This document shows, one piece after another, positions 41,927 to 51,470 of a stretch of 64,000 bases of DNA. Location of the stretch: the NCBI RefSeq assembly GCF_022829605.1, contig NZ_JAKSYD010000026.1, positions 1 to 64,000 on the forward strand. The letters are read 5' to 3'. The stretch's first letter is position 1. The number at the start of each line of letters is the position of its first letter. Under the pieces are notes generated by a model. The model made no database searches and had not been told where the DNA came from. It was given only the letters and a program-made list of their open reading frames with translations. A program made the position numbers and the translations under genes. This DNA comes from Methylobacterium sp. E-065 (GTDB lineage: Bacteria > Pseudomonadota > Alphaproteobacteria > Rhizobiales > Beijerinckiaceae).

Positions 41927-43159
41927 ATGTTGGCCACCGTCATGGACGTTCGACCCAGCGATCTTTCCGAGCCCGCGGCACGAACCGCTACCGCGGCCGG
42001 GGCTGGTGGTCACGCACCGGCCTCTGCAGGGCTTGCCGCCCGTTCGTCTGCTCCCAGACGCCGCAAGTCGCGCCTGATCCTGTCGGTCCTTCTCCTCGCG
42101 GCTCTCGGCGGCGCGGGAAGCTACGGCTGGCACTGGTGGACCATCGGTCGGTTCCTGGAGACGACCGAGGACGCCTACCTGCAGGCCGACAAGGTTACGG
42201 TCGCCCCGCGCATCGCCGGCCACGTCGCCGAGGTCCTCGTCGGCGACAACGCGCCGGTGAAGGCCGGTGACGTGATCGCGCGCCTCGACGACCGCGAGTC
42301 CCGGGTCATGCTCAAGCAGGCCGAGGCCGAGGTCGGGAAGAGCCGGGCCCAGTTGCTCGGGACCGCGGCCGCAATCCTGCAGCAGCAGGCGCAGGTCGCC
42401 TCGGCCAAAGCCGAGGTCGAGAATACCGATGCGGCCCTCGACTTCGCCGGCAAGGAATACACCCGGTATCAGAACCTGTTGCAGACCGGCTCCGGCACCG
42501 CGCAGCGCCAGCAACAGGCGGATTCCGACCTGCGCCAGAAGCGGGCCGCCCACGACAAGTCCGTCGCTTCCCTGGAAGCGGCCAGGAAGCAGGTCGACAG
42601 CCTGAGAGCGCTGGAGGGCAGCGCCCGGGCGAGCCTGGAGGCTGCCCAGGCCAAGGTCGAGCAGGCGCAGCTCAACCTCAGCTACACGACCATCACGGCG
42701 CCGGTAGACGGCATGGTCGGCGACCGCTCGCTCCGCGTCGGACAGTTCGTCTCGGCCGGCACCGGGCTGCTCACCGTCGTCCCGATGGGTCGCGACATCT
42801 ACCTCGTGGCGAACTTCAAGGAGACCCAGACCGGGCAGATGGTCGAGGGCCAGCACGTGACCTTCACGGTCGACGCCCTGGGCGACCACGAGTTCGAGGG
42901 ACGGGTCGAGAGCTTCTCGCCCGGTACCGGTGCGCAGTTCGCCTTGCTTCCCCCGGAGAATGCCACCGGCAACTTCACCAAGGTCGTCCAGCGCGTGCCG
43001 GTGCGGGTCGCGCTCGACGATGCCGATCCGATGCTCGGACGCCTGAGACCCGGCCTGTCGGTCGAGGCGACCGTCCACATCCATGACGCGGTCGGGACGG
43101 TGAAGCCACGCAACGGCCGATCCGGACATGCCCTGGTCAGCGAGGCGCTTTCCCGATGA
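41927..43159 (+). CDS. emrA: EmrA/HlyD-type periplasmic adaptor (MFP) of an efflux pump
   Basis: 410 residues from the ATG at 41927. One membrane segment (about 47-66; SRLILSVLLLAALGG) is followed by the biotinyl-lipoyl-like motif EDAYLQADKVTVAPRIAGHV, a long alpha-helical hairpin (about 115-240; AEVGKSRAQLLGTAAAILQQ), and the second lipoyl half LSYTTITAPVDGMVGDRSL. This matches EmrA-type adaptors. It links the inner-membrane pump encoded next to an outer-membrane channel encoded elsewhere. The pump gene overlaps this one by four bases. Confidence 0.92.
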   Translation: MLATVMDVRPSDLSEPAARTATAAGAGGHAPASAGLAARSSAPRRRKSRLILSVLLLAALGGAGSYGWHWWTIGRFLETTEDAYLQADKVTVAPRIAGHVAEVLVGDNAPVKAGDVIARLDDRESRVMLKQAEAEVGKSRAQLLGTAAAILQQQAQVASAKAEVENTDAALDFAGKEYTRYQNLLQTGSGTAQRQQQADSDLRQKRAAHDKSVASLEAARKQVDSLRALEGSARASLEAAQAKVEQAQLNLSYTTITAPVDGMVGDRSLRVGQFVSAGTGLLTVVPMGRDIYLVANFKETQTGQMVEGQHVTFTVDALGDHEFEGRVESFSPGTGAQFALLPPENATGNFTKVVQRVPVRVALDDADPMLGRLRPGLSVEATVHIHDAVGTVKPRNGRSGHALVSEALSR

Positions 43160-44733
43160 ACGCCGTACCGGCCGTCGCCACGCCCGAGGTCAAGGCGAGT
43201 GTGCGCGACTGGCTCGCGGTGTTCGGCGCGATCCTCGGCGCGTTCACCGCCATCCTCGATATCCAGATCACCAACGCCTCGCTCTCCGATATCCAGGGCG
43301 CGCTGGGCGCCTCCACCGAGGAAGGGAGCTGGATCTCGACCGCCTACCTGATGGCCGAGATCATCGTGATCCCGCTCACCGGCTGGCTGTCCTCGGTGAT
43401 CGGCCTGCGCCGGTACCTGTCGGTGAACACGATGCTGTTCACCGGCTTCTCGCTCGCCTGCGCGCTCTCGACCTCGCTGTCGCAGATGATCCTGTTCCGC
43501 GCCGGCCAGGGCTTCACCGGCGGCGTGCTCATCCCGACCGCCATCGTCATCGTGCGCACCCGCCTGTCGAAGAGCCAGCAGCCGATCGGCATCGCGATGT
43601 TCGGGCTGACCGCCACCTTCGCGCCGGCCATCGGCCCGACGGTGGGCGGCTGGCTCACCGACAACCTGTCGTGGCACTACATCTTCTACCTGAACCTGAT
43701 CTTCGGTCCGCTCGCCGCCGCGATCCAGCTCGGCGCCTTCGACAGCGTCCCGGCGCGCTGGGCCGAGCTCCTGAAGGGCGACTGGATCGGCATCGGCCTG
43801 ATGGCTACCGGCCTGCCGGCCCTGACCTACGTTCTGGAGGAGGGCCAGCGGAAAGACTGGTTCGGCTCCCCCATCATCGTCCAGGTCAGCCTCCTGGCGG
43901 CGGTCGGCATCGCCGGCTTCATCGTCCGCGAACTGATGACCGAACGCCCCTTCATCAACCTGCGGGTACTGGCCAACCGCTCGGTCGGGGGATCGTGCGT
44001 GCTGATGACGGTGCTCGGCGCCGTCTCGTTCGGTTCGATCTACATCATCCCGGTCTACTGCGCGCAGATCCAGGGCTACAACGCCCAGCAGATCGGCTAC
44101 GTGGTGATGTGGTCCGGGCTGCCGCAACTGCTGCTCTTCCCGCTGATGCCGCTGTTCATGCGGGCCTTCGACGCCCGTATCCTGGTGGTGACCGGCACGC
44201 TGTTCTTCATCGCGAGTTGCTGGATCAATGTCGGCCTGACCCACGACGTCGGCGCCGACCAGCTGATCCTGCCGCAACTCCTGCGCGCCATCGGCCAGCC
44301 GCTCTTCACCATCCCGCTCTCGCAACTCTCGACGGCGGGCCTCGCCCCGCGCGACACGGCGGACGCCTCGGCACTATCGAACATGATGCGAAACCTCGGC
44401 GGATCTATCGGCATCGCGATGCTGTCCACGATGATCGACCGGCGCGAGCACATGCACTTCTCGGTGCTGGCCGAGGCCATCACGGTCAATGCCACGCGCA
44501 CCCAGGAACGCCTCGCCGCGCTCGCCGCCGGCCTGCACGGGCACATCGCCGACCAAGCAGCGGCCAAGGGCGCCGCCATCGGCATGCTGGGCGCCCAGGT
44601 CCGCCGCGAGGCCTACGTCATGGCCTACGCGGACGGGTTCTGGCTGGTCGGCGTCAGCCTCGTGTTGAGCCTCGCCGTCGTCGCCATCCTGAAGAAGCCG
44701 CAGCGGACGTCTGGCCCCATCGAGGCCCACTGA
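43156..44733 (+). CDS. emrB: DHA2-family MFS multidrug transporter (EmrB type)
   Basis: 525 residues with about 14 hydrophobic helices. The DHA2 motif A region (GWLSSVIGLRRYLSVNTMLF) and motif C (FGLTATFAPAIGPTVGGWL) are present, and the start FGAILGAFTAILDIQITNAS is typical of EmrB. It exports hydrophobic toxicants using the proton gradient, with the EmrA-type adaptor. It is translationally coupled to the adaptor and likely repressed by the divergent TetR. Confidence 0.93.
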   Translation: MNAVPAVATPEVKASVRDWLAVFGAILGAFTAILDIQITNASLSDIQGALGASTEEGSWISTAYLMAEIIVIPLTGWLSSVIGLRRYLSVNTMLFTGFSLACALSTSLSQMILFRAGQGFTGGVLIPTAIVIVRTRLSKSQQPIGIAMFGLTATFAPAIGPTVGGWLTDNLSWHYIFYLNLIFGPLAAAIQLGAFDSVPARWAELLKGDWIGIGLMATGLPALTYVLEEGQRKDWFGSPIIVQVSLLAAVGIAGFIVRELMTERPFINLRVLANRSVGGSCVLMTVLGAVSFGSIYIIPVYCAQIQGYNAQQIGYVVMWSGLPQLLLFPLMPLFMRAFDARILVVTGTLFFIASCWINVGLTHDVGADQLILPQLLRAIGQPLFTIPLSQLSTAGLAPRDTADASALSNMMRNLGGSIGIAMLSTMIDRREHMHFSVLAEAITVNATRTQERLAALAAGLHGHIADQAAAKGAAIGMLGAQVRREAYVMAYADGFWLVGVSLVLSLAVVAILKKPQRTSGPIEAH

Positions 44734-44788
44734 CCCGACGGCGCTAACGGATCGTGCGGTTCGATCTCCTCCGACTGCACGATGGACG

Positions 44789-44823
44789 ACCGGTCTGCGC
44801 ATCGCCCCTTCACGCAGGCCGGT
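44789..44823. terminator. Hairpin between convergent emrB and histidine-kinase genes
   Basis: ACCGGTCTGCG and CGCAGGCCGGT pair over 11 positions (one G-U) with a 13-base loop. It lies between two convergent genes, where a bidirectional terminator is expected. There is no strong U run on either side. Confidence 0.4.
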
Positions 44824-44897
44824 GGTGCCCCGCCGCGCGACCCCCGGCGCCCCTGCCGCCGGACCTATTAACCGACGTCAAGCGCGGCCCTCCGGCC

Positions 44898-47138
44898 TTA
44901 CGGTCCGGCATCCCGGGTGGGGCGGAGGACCACGACGTTTTCGGCCGTCGCCGTCGCCGCTCCCGTCGCGGCAGTACCGAGAACCTCGGCGACCTTGCGA
45001 GCGAGTTGCTCCCGCTTGAACGGTTTTCCGACGAGATGCACCCCGTCGTCGAGCCGGCCGTGATGCACGATGGAGTTCTCCGTGTAGCCGGACATGAACA
45101 CCACCCGCACGTCCGGCCGGATGGCCTGAACCCGCTCGGCGAGCTCGCGGCCCCGGACCTTGCCGGGCAGGACCACGTCGGTCAGCAGCAGGTCGACGGC
45201 CGCCGCGTTCGCGCCGAACACCCGCAGCCCCTCTTCGCCGTCGGTCGCCTCCAGCACCCGGTAGCCGAGGTCGGACAGGATCGCGCAGGCAATCTCGCGT
45301 ACCCCCGCCTCGTCCTCGACGACCAGCACCGTGGCCGAGCCACGCGGCAGCTCCACCGGGGACGCCGTACGCTGCCCGGCTGCGGCCAAGGCCCCAACTG
45401 CCCGGGGCAGATAGATCTTCACGGTCGTACCCTCGCCGGGCTCGGAATAGATCTTCACGTGCCCGCCCGACTGCTTGACGAAGCCGAACACCATGGCGAG
45501 GCCGAGCCCGGTGCCCTTGCCGTCGGGCTTGGTCGTGAAGAACGGCTCGAACACGCGCGCCACCACCTCCGGCGTCATGCCGTGGCCGGTGTCGGAGACC
45601 GCCACCATGGCGTAGTCGCCGGGTGCGACCTTGGCGTTGTCTCGGGCATAGGCCTCGTCGAGGACCTTGTTGCCGAGCTCGATGGTGAGCCTGCCGCCGC
45701 CCGGCATCGCATCCCGGGCGTTCAGCGCGAGGTTGAGGACCGCGCTCTCCAGCTGGGCCGGGTCTGCCATCGCTGGCCATAGCCCGGCGGTCTCGACGTA
45801 GCGGACCTCGATGTGCTCGCCGAGGGTTCGCCGCAGAAGCGGGATCAGGTCCGGCATCGTGGCGGCGAGGTCGACGGGCGCAGGCGCGAGCGGTTGCTTG
45901 CGCGCGAAGGCGAGGAGTTGGCCCGTCAGCGTCGCGCCGCGCTGGGCCGCCCAGGCCGCGCGCTCGATCCGCTGCTGCAGCCTCGCGTCGCCGTCGAGCT
46001 TCGCCCGGACGAACTCCAGATTTCCGAGGATGACCTGCAGCAGGTTGTTGAAATCGTGTGCGATGCCCCCGGTCAGTTGCCCGACCGCCTGCATCTTCTG
46101 GGCTTCGCGCAGCACGGCCTCGGCCTGGGCGCGCTTGGTCATATCGGAAATCGTCAGGACGAAGCCGCCGTCCGGCATCGGGGTCCGGCGGATCTCCAGG
46201 TGATGGCCGTCGGCGCGCTCGCGCTCGTAGGTCACCGCCTCGCGCGGATTCCAGCTGCCGTGGCGGACCTGATCCTCGGTCTCCAGGGTGAGGCGGCCGG
46301 GCTCGCCGGTGTGATCGGCGAAGGTGCCGTAGGCGGTACCCAGCCGAAGCATGGCCTTCGGCAGGTCCAGCAGCACTTGGAAGCACTCATTCCAGTTCGC
46401 GAGCCTGCGGTCGGGCCCGAACACCGCAACGCCCTGGCTGAGGCTGTCGAGGGTGGTGCGTAGGCGAAGCGCCAGTGATCGCTGCTCGGCCCCGGTCGCG
46501 TTGGAGCGCGACCACGCCTGGTTCAGGAGGCGTGCCGCCCAGAGCATGGTGAGGACGGCCAGCGCCGACCCGGCGATAACCATCCAACGCACCCAGGCCG
46601 CCCGGGCGTCATTCTGGGCGAGGCGTTCGTCGAGCAGCCGCTGCTCGTCGCCGAGCATGCCATCGAGTACCGCCTCGGCGTCCCGCATGTGATTGCGGCC
46701 GGCATCGCCGTTGATGATGCGCAAGGCATTCTCAAGCCCGCCGTCGCGGCGTGCTTGCAAGGTCTGAGCGAGCTCCTCAAGCTTCTGCTGGATGGCCGGC
46801 GCGATGGCGCGGATGCGCTCCTGCTGCGCGGGGTTGTCGGCGGTGAGCTTCTGCAATTCGCCCTGGAGCAGGCCGAGCCGGTCGCGGGCCGCGTCGTAGG
46901 GCGCCAGGTACTCGTCCCGGCCGGTGAGGACGTAGCCGCGCTGGCCGCGCTCCGCGTCGCGCAGGGCGATGGCGAGGTCTTTGGTGCTGCTGAGAACGCG
47001 GTAGCTGTGCTGCGACCACTCCCGGGCCGCCCGCGAGGCGTTGAGGCGCTCCCACGTCACCGCGCCGACAAGGGCAACGATGGCCATGAGGACGCCGAGC
47101 ACGAGGAGGTTGGCGCGCCTGACGAGATACTGGGTCAT
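44898..47138 (-). CDS. CHASE3 hybrid histidine kinase with receiver domain
   Basis: 746 residues from the ATG at 47138 (MTQYLVRRANLLVLGVL). Order of domains: TM1 (about 10-28), a periplasmic CHASE3-like sensor (about 35-175; ALRDAERGQRGYVLTGRDEY), TM2 (about 186-205), a PAS domain (about 225-330; AVFGPDRRLANWNECFQVLL), HisKA with the phospho-histidine in AVGQLTGGIAHDFNNLLQ, and HATPase_c (NLALNARDAM, SDTGHGMTPEV, GKGTGLGLAMVFG). A C-terminal receiver follows with the aspartate in VDLLLTDVVLPGK. It is an orphan hybrid kinase; no response regulator gene lies beside it. An upstream ATG at 47192 adds residues that do not look conserved. Confidence 0.9.
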   Translation of the reverse strand: MTQYLVRRANLLVLGVLMAIVALVGAVTWERLNASRAAREWSQHSYRVLSSTKDLAIALRDAERGQRGYVLTGRDEYLAPYDAARDRLGLLQGELQKLTADNPAQQERIRAIAPAIQQKLEELAQTLQARRDGGLENALRIINGDAGRNHMRDAEAVLDGMLGDEQRLLDERLAQNDARAAWVRWMVIAGSALAVLTMLWAARLLNQAWSRSNATGAEQRSLALRLRTTLDSLSQGVAVFGPDRRLANWNECFQVLLDLPKAMLRLGTAYGTFADHTGEPGRLTLETEDQVRHGSWNPREAVTYERERADGHHLEIRRTPMPDGGFVLTISDMTKRAQAEAVLREAQKMQAVGQLTGGIAHDFNNLLQVILGNLEFVRAKLDGDARLQQRIERAAWAAQRGATLTGQLLAFARKQPLAPAPVDLAATMPDLIPLLRRTLGEHIEVRYVETAGLWPAMADPAQLESAVLNLALNARDAMPGGGRLTIELGNKVLDEAYARDNAKVAPGDYAMVAVSDTGHGMTPEVVARVFEPFFTTKPDGKGTGLGLAMVFGFVKQSGGHVKIYSEPGEGTTVKIYLPRAVGALAAAGQRTASPVELPRGSATVLVVEDEAGVREIACAILSDLGYRVLEATDGEEGLRVFGANAAAVDLLLTDVVLPGKVRGRELAERVQAIRPDVRVVFMSGYTENSIVHHGRLDDGVHLVGKPFKREQLARKVAEVLGTAATGAATATAENVVVLRPTRDAGP

Positions 47139-47780
47139 GGTGTCCGTGACTGCACCGGCCGCTCGCGGCCGCCCTTCGGACGCAAGCGCCATGCGACCTT
47201 GGCCGGAAGCGAAAAACCCAGGCATTGCCTGCCCGCGGGTTCATGGCCACCGCTTATGTCGCGATTGCGGGAATTTGCGGGCGGGCCGACGGAGGGGGCG
47301 CACCTCAAAGTGGTCGCTGCCATGGAGGCCACCAACACCCTGATGGCGGGCCGCGGCCGCGGCGCTGTCGGCGAGCGCGGCCTTTTCGGCCGAGTGGGTC
47401 TCGATCATCCCGAGCGCGTGCGCGCGGTTCGGCTTGTCGAACGCAGCCAGGTCCGCGTCTGGGCCTGACCGATGAGGTGCCAAGGGCTGGAACGGGCGCC
47501 AAGCGGCTGTCCGCATCTGGCCGAAAGCCGCTGGGCCGCTTCGGAATAGGTTCGCCGAAAAAAGCGGGCAGTCTCTTTCGGTGATGCGCGACAACAACGC
47601 TCGTGAAGGAAAGGACGGTATCGCCCCCTCCCCGCTGCCAACCCCAGTGAGCTCTGCTCGCAGGGTTTGATGAAGCGCACCGTGCGCATCCCGGCCGGCT
47701 TGTGACAGGCGATCGTAGCCGGGAGCTTCCATCTGTCGGTCGACGGCCGCTACGCGCTGACCGAGGCCGCGTACTTCGGA
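47139..47780. other. 640-bp gap with no supported gene
   Basis: No intact gene is recognised. Near 47669 a plus-strand frame reads MKRTVRIPAGL, a TGA, then QAIVAGSFHLSVDGRYALTE and AAYFGLWGLAG, which looks protein-like and may be a broken small gene. The rest shows only wrong-frame composition. The kinase promoter must lie near 47150-47250. Confidence 0.35.
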
Positions 47781-48377
47781 CTATGGGGTTTGGCTGGGCA
47801 GCAGGATCATCGCGGTGTCCGGGTCGGAGACGTCACCCTCCTGCTGCTGATCGAGGGTAAGCTTGGCCGCGAGGTCCGGCACCTGTCTGTTCGCCAATTG
47901 CTGCACGGCTGTGACTTGCTTATCCCGTGCCTGCTCCGCCGTGAGCTCGCCTCGCACCACCGCCCGGGCCAGGTTCAAGCTCAGGACGTTCTCGGCCTCG
48001 CTGGCGCCGTAGGCGGTGAGCGTGCCCCGCGTCCGGTCCGGGATGACGCTGCCGTTGAAGGTCGCGACGGCGCTGAAGAGGTTGAGCGGAACCTTGTAGG
48101 GCAGGCTCTGCTCCAGCACGTCGCTGTGCTTGGCCGGGAAGTCGTGCTCGGCTCCGACCTTGTGTACCACCGTCCGGATCCACGGCCCGTTGCGGTGCCA
48201 GATCAGCAGCGTCGCCGTCTGCTCCTGCGGTGCGCCGTACTTGTCCGCCACGGTCTCAGCAGCCTTCCGGGACGGCTCCGGCCAGTCCTGCGGGAGGCGC
48301 TCGGCGGCCCGCACTTGGCCGGCGGACAGCGCGAGGACGAGAGCGAGGAGGCATCGACTGCAGTTCTGCGAAGGCAT
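47781..48377 (-). CDS. Exported hypothetical protein, 198 aa
   Basis: A signal peptide covers residues 1-24 (MPSQNCSRCLLALVLALSAG, cleavage after VRA). The mature protein includes EPSRKAAETVADKYGAPQEQ, IWHRNGPWIRTVVHKVGAEH, DFPAKHSDVLEQSLPYKVPL and a C-terminal helical region ending LTLDQQQEGDVSDPD. The pattern W-x-R-N-GPW and the V-P-L-x-LF-x-A-V-A-x-F-x-G-S-V-x-x-D segment look conserved, but I cannot name the family. It should be periplasmic. It is divergent from the hydroxylase operon. Confidence 0.65.
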   Translation of the reverse strand: MPSQNCSRCLLALVLALSAGQVRAAERLPQDWPEPSRKAAETVADKYGAPQEQTATLLIWHRNGPWIRTVVHKVGAEHDFPAKHSDVLEQSLPYKVPLNLFSAVATFNGSVIPDRTRGTLTAYGASEAENVLSLNLARAVVRGELTAEQARDKQVTAVQQLANRQVPDLAAKLTLDQQQEGDVSDPDTAMILLPSQTP

Positions 48378-48510
48378 GCGCTTCCCTGACGGCGCCGGGG
48401 GCCAGCACGGCCCGTGCAGCGAATGGGGATCGCTGTCACGCCGCCGCGTTGCTCCGGATCTACGCCGGGTATAGGCCGAGCACCCCAGAATGGTTCCAGG
48501 GAGACGCGCG

Positions 48511-48981
48511 ATGGCGCAGCCGATGTCGCTGGACGTGAACGGACGCGCGGCGCCCGTGAGCGTGGACGACCTTGATACGCCGCTCCTCTACGTGCTGCGC
48601 GACGACCTGGGCCTACACGGGCCCCGCTTCGGCTGCGGGCTGGGCCAGTGCGGCGCCTGCACGGTGCATGTCGATGGGCAGGCGGTGCGCTCCTGCATCA
48701 CCCCGGTCTCGAGCCTGAAGGCGGGGGCCAAGATCGTGACGCTCGAAGGGCTCGGCAGCCTGGACAAGGCGCACCCGGTGCAGGCGGCCTTCATCGCCGA
48801 GCAGGCGGCGCAATGCGGCTACTGCATCAACGGCATGATCATGCAGTCGGCCGCCCTGCTCAACGAGACGCCGAAGCCGGACGAGACCGCGATCCGGCAG
48901 GCGCTCGCCCAGAATCTCTGCCGATGCGGCACCCATCAGCGGATCGTGCGCGCCGTCCAGCGCGCGGCCGGCACGCTCTGA
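48511..48981 (+). CDS. (2Fe-2S)-binding subunit of a molybdenum hydroxylase (IorA type)
   Basis: 156 residues from the ATG at 48511, which is preceded by AGGGAGA. The plant-type [2Fe-2S] cluster ligands are in GCGLGQCGACTVHVDGQAVR and the following SC. The second cluster ligands are in QCGYCINGMI and LCRCGTHQRI. This matches the small subunit of isoquinoline 1-oxidoreductase and related xanthine oxidase-family enzymes. It passes electrons from the molybdopterin subunit encoded 14 bases downstream. Confidence 0.93.
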   Translation: MAQPMSLDVNGRAAPVSVDDLDTPLLYVLRDDLGLHGPRFGCGLGQCGACTVHVDGQAVRSCITPVSSLKAGAKIVTLEGLGSLDKAHPVQAAFIAEQAAQCGYCINGMIMQSAALLNETPKPDETAIRQALAQNLCRCGTHQRIVRAVQRAAGTL

Positions 48982-48995
48982 CGGAGGTTGTTGCC

Positions 48996-51218
48996 ATGAC
49001 CGCACCCGCCCTCTCCCGCCGTAGCCTGCTCCTCCAGGGCGGCGCCCTCGTGGTCGGCTTCTCGCTGTCCGGCCGCAGCGCCAGCGCCCAGACCGTCGCG
49101 CCGGTCGCCACCAACGGCTTCGCGAAGTCCGTCGCCCCGGACCACGTCGACAGTTTCCTGGCGCTCGGCGCCGACGGTCGCGTCACGATCTTCTCCGGAA
49201 AGGTCGATCTCGGCACCGGTGTCGAGACCGCCCTGACCCAGATCGCGGCCGAGGAACTAGACCTGCCGCTCGACCGCGTGATCATCGTCCAGGGCGATAC
49301 GGCGTTGACGCCGGATCAGGGACCGACCTACGGCAGCCTCTCGATCCAGAAGGGCGGCGTCGAGATCCGGCAGGCGGCGGCGACGGCGCGCGCGCGCCTC
49401 GTGCAGATGGCCAGCGAGCGCCTCGGCGTACCTGCCGACGCGCTGGTGAGCGAGAACGGCACCGTCCGCCCGAAAGCTGGTGGCCAGGGCCTCTCCTACG
49501 CCGACCTCGTGAAGGATGGGCGCCTCGACCTCAAGGTCGATCCGGCAGTCAAGACGAAGGACCCGGCGCGCTTCGCCCTCGTCGGCAAATCAGTGGCGCG
49601 GGTCGACATCCCCGGGAAGATGACCGGGCACTTCACCTACATGCAGGATTACCGCGTGCCCGGCATGGTGCATGCCCGGGTGGTCCGTCCCCCGACCATC
49701 GGGGCGGATCTGCAGAGCGTGGACGAGGCCTCGGTCGCGGACATCCCGGGACTGATCAAGGTCGTGCGCCAGGGCAACTTCCTGGCCGTCGTCACCGAGA
49801 AGGAGTGGGCGGCCGTGAAGGCCGCCAAGCAGCTGAAGGCGACGTGGTCGAAATGGGAGGGCCTGCCCGAGCAGGACAAACTCTGGCAGCACGTGCGCGC
49901 CACGAAGGTCACCAAGGACGACGTCACGAGCAGCACGGGCGATGCCGAGGTGGCGCTCGGCCGCGCGGCCCGGAGGCTCGAAGCCACCTACGACTTCGCC
50001 ATCCACACCCACGGCTCGATCGGGCCGTCCTGCGCCATCGCGGAGCTGAAGGACGGGTTCCTGACCTGCTGGACGGCCTCGCAGATGACGCACGCCCTGC
50101 GCAAGCAGCTCGCGGCCATGACCGGCCTCGCGCCGGAGGCGGTGCGGTGCGTCTACGTAGAGGGCTCAGGCTGCTACGGCCGCAACGGCCACGAGGATGC
50201 GGCGGGCGATGCGGCCCTCCTCGCCCGCGCAACAGGCCGGCCGGTGCGGGTCCAGTGGTCGCGCGCCGACGAGCATGGCTGGGATCCGAAAGGACCGCCG
50301 ACCCTGATCGACCTGAAGGCCGGCCTTGATCCGCAGGGCAACGTCATCGCCTGGTCCTCCCAGTTCTATATTCCGGAGGGGGCAGCAGGCAACGTGCCGC
50401 TGGTGGCAGCGTCACTGGCCGACCTGCCGCACGAGACCACGATGGCGCCCGGCAACATCATCGGCAACTCGGCCCTGCCCTACGCCTTCCCGAACGTGCA
50501 CACGGTCTGTCATCGTCTGGCCTCGACGCCGTTCCGGCCCTCCTGGATCCGCACACCCGGACGGATGCAGAACACCTACGCCAACGAGGCTTTCCTCGAC
50601 GAATGCGCGGCGGCGGCCGGCGCCGACCCGCTGGAATACCGCCTGCGCGCGCTCAAGGATCCGCGCGGCATCGAAGTGCTGAAGCGGGTTGCCGATCTCG
50701 CCAAGTGGCAGGCGCGCCCCTCGCCGGTGAAGGACGTCGCGGGCGACGTGCTGCGCGGGCGTGGCCTCTCCTACGTGAAGTACGAGCTCAACCGCACCTA
50801 CGTGGCCGGCGTGGCCGAGGTCGAGGTCAATCGCAGCACCGGGCAGGTGCGGGTGCCGCGCTTCTTCGTGGTTCAGGACTGCGGTCAGATCATCAACCCC
50901 GATGGCGTGCGCAACCAGCTCGACGGCAACGTCATCCAGACCATCAGCCGGGTGCTGCTGGAGGAGGTCACCTTTGATCGCGGCGCCGTGACGAGTCTCG
51001 ACTGGTCGAGCTACCCGATCCTCACCTTCCCGGACGTGCCCGAGGTGGTGATCGACCTGATAGACCGGCCGACCGAGAAGCCGTGGGGCGCCGGCGAGCC
51101 GTCCGCCGCCATCGTGCCGGCGGCGGTCTCGAACGCGATCTTCGACGCGACCGGCGTGCGCGTGCGGTCCGTGCCGTTCACCCCGGCCAAGGTTAAGGCC
51201 GCCCTGCAGGGGGCCTGA
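48996..51218 (+). CDS. Molybdopterin-binding subunit of an aldehyde/isoquinoline oxidoreductase (IorB type)
   Basis: 740 residues from the ATG at 48996, following CGGAGG. A twin-arginine leader (LSRRSLLLQGGALVVGFSLS) places it in the periplasm. The molybdenum-cofactor domains are recognisable: SGKVDLGTGVETALTQIAAE, DQGPTYGSLSIQKGGVEIRQ, GSGCYGRNGHEDAAGDAALL and GEPSAAIVPAAVSNAIFDAT (with the GE-P/S-x-x-x active-site glutamate). It hydroxylates an aldehyde or N-heterocycle, using the iron-sulfur subunit. A c-type cytochrome subunit, often present, is not encoded next to it. Confidence 0.92.
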   Translation: MTAPALSRRSLLLQGGALVVGFSLSGRSASAQTVAPVATNGFAKSVAPDHVDSFLALGADGRVTIFSGKVDLGTGVETALTQIAAEELDLPLDRVIIVQGDTALTPDQGPTYGSLSIQKGGVEIRQAAATARARLVQMASERLGVPADALVSENGTVRPKAGGQGLSYADLVKDGRLDLKVDPAVKTKDPARFALVGKSVARVDIPGKMTGHFTYMQDYRVPGMVHARVVRPPTIGADLQSVDEASVADIPGLIKVVRQGNFLAVVTEKEWAAVKAAKQLKATWSKWEGLPEQDKLWQHVRATKVTKDDVTSSTGDAEVALGRAARRLEATYDFAIHTHGSIGPSCAIAELKDGFLTCWTASQMTHALRKQLAAMTGLAPEAVRCVYVEGSGCYGRNGHEDAAGDAALLARATGRPVRVQWSRADEHGWDPKGPPTLIDLKAGLDPQGNVIAWSSQFYIPEGAAGNVPLVAASLADLPHETTMAPGNIIGNSALPYAFPNVHTVCHRLASTPFRPSWIRTPGRMQNTYANEAFLDECAAAAGADPLEYRLRALKDPRGIEVLKRVADLAKWQARPSPVKDVAGDVLRGRGLSYVKYELNRTYVAGVAEVEVNRSTGQVRVPRFFVVQDCGQIINPDGVRNQLDGNVIQTISRVLLEEVTFDRGAVTSLDWSSYPILTFPDVPEVVIDLIDRPTEKPWGAGEPSAAIVPAAVSNAIFDATGVRVRSVPFTPAKVKAALQGA

Positions 51219-51222
51219 ACCG

Positions 51223-51274
51223 CCAACGATCAGGGTCGTCGCGCTGGTCGCGCGGCGCGGGCCCTGATCGTTGG
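51223..51274 (+). terminator. Long hairpin after the hydroxylase operon
   Basis: CCAACGATCAGGG (51223-51235) and CCCTGATCGTTGG (51262-51274) are perfect 13-bp complements around a 26-base GC-rich loop, beginning five bases after the IorB-type stop and followed by TTTG. This is a likely terminator for the operon. Confidence 0.65.
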
Positions 51275-51470
51275 TTTGCCGGTCGCGCCGCAGATATTGG
51301 GCGGTGCGCCGGCCGCCGGGATCGATACGGCTTGGTCGACGCGGCCGGCATGGGCGTGCCCCCGCCGAGGTCCGATCCGGCATCCACTGACCACGCCACG
51401 GCGGCGCTCGAGCATCTGCTGCTCCGCGTTCGTTCCGCAGCCGTTGTGTGCCGGTGACGGACCGGCCCTA

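Noticed and set aside
46689..47468. A 259-codon plus-strand frame opposite the histidine kinase
   Set aside because: The minus-strand CHASE3 kinase reading is clear, and the plus frame has no motif and no ribosome-binding site.
31998..51302. CCGCAGATATTGG occurring both near 32000 and near 51290
   Set aside because: A 13-base match is expected by chance many times in 64 kb, and neither copy has flanking structure; not treated as att sites.
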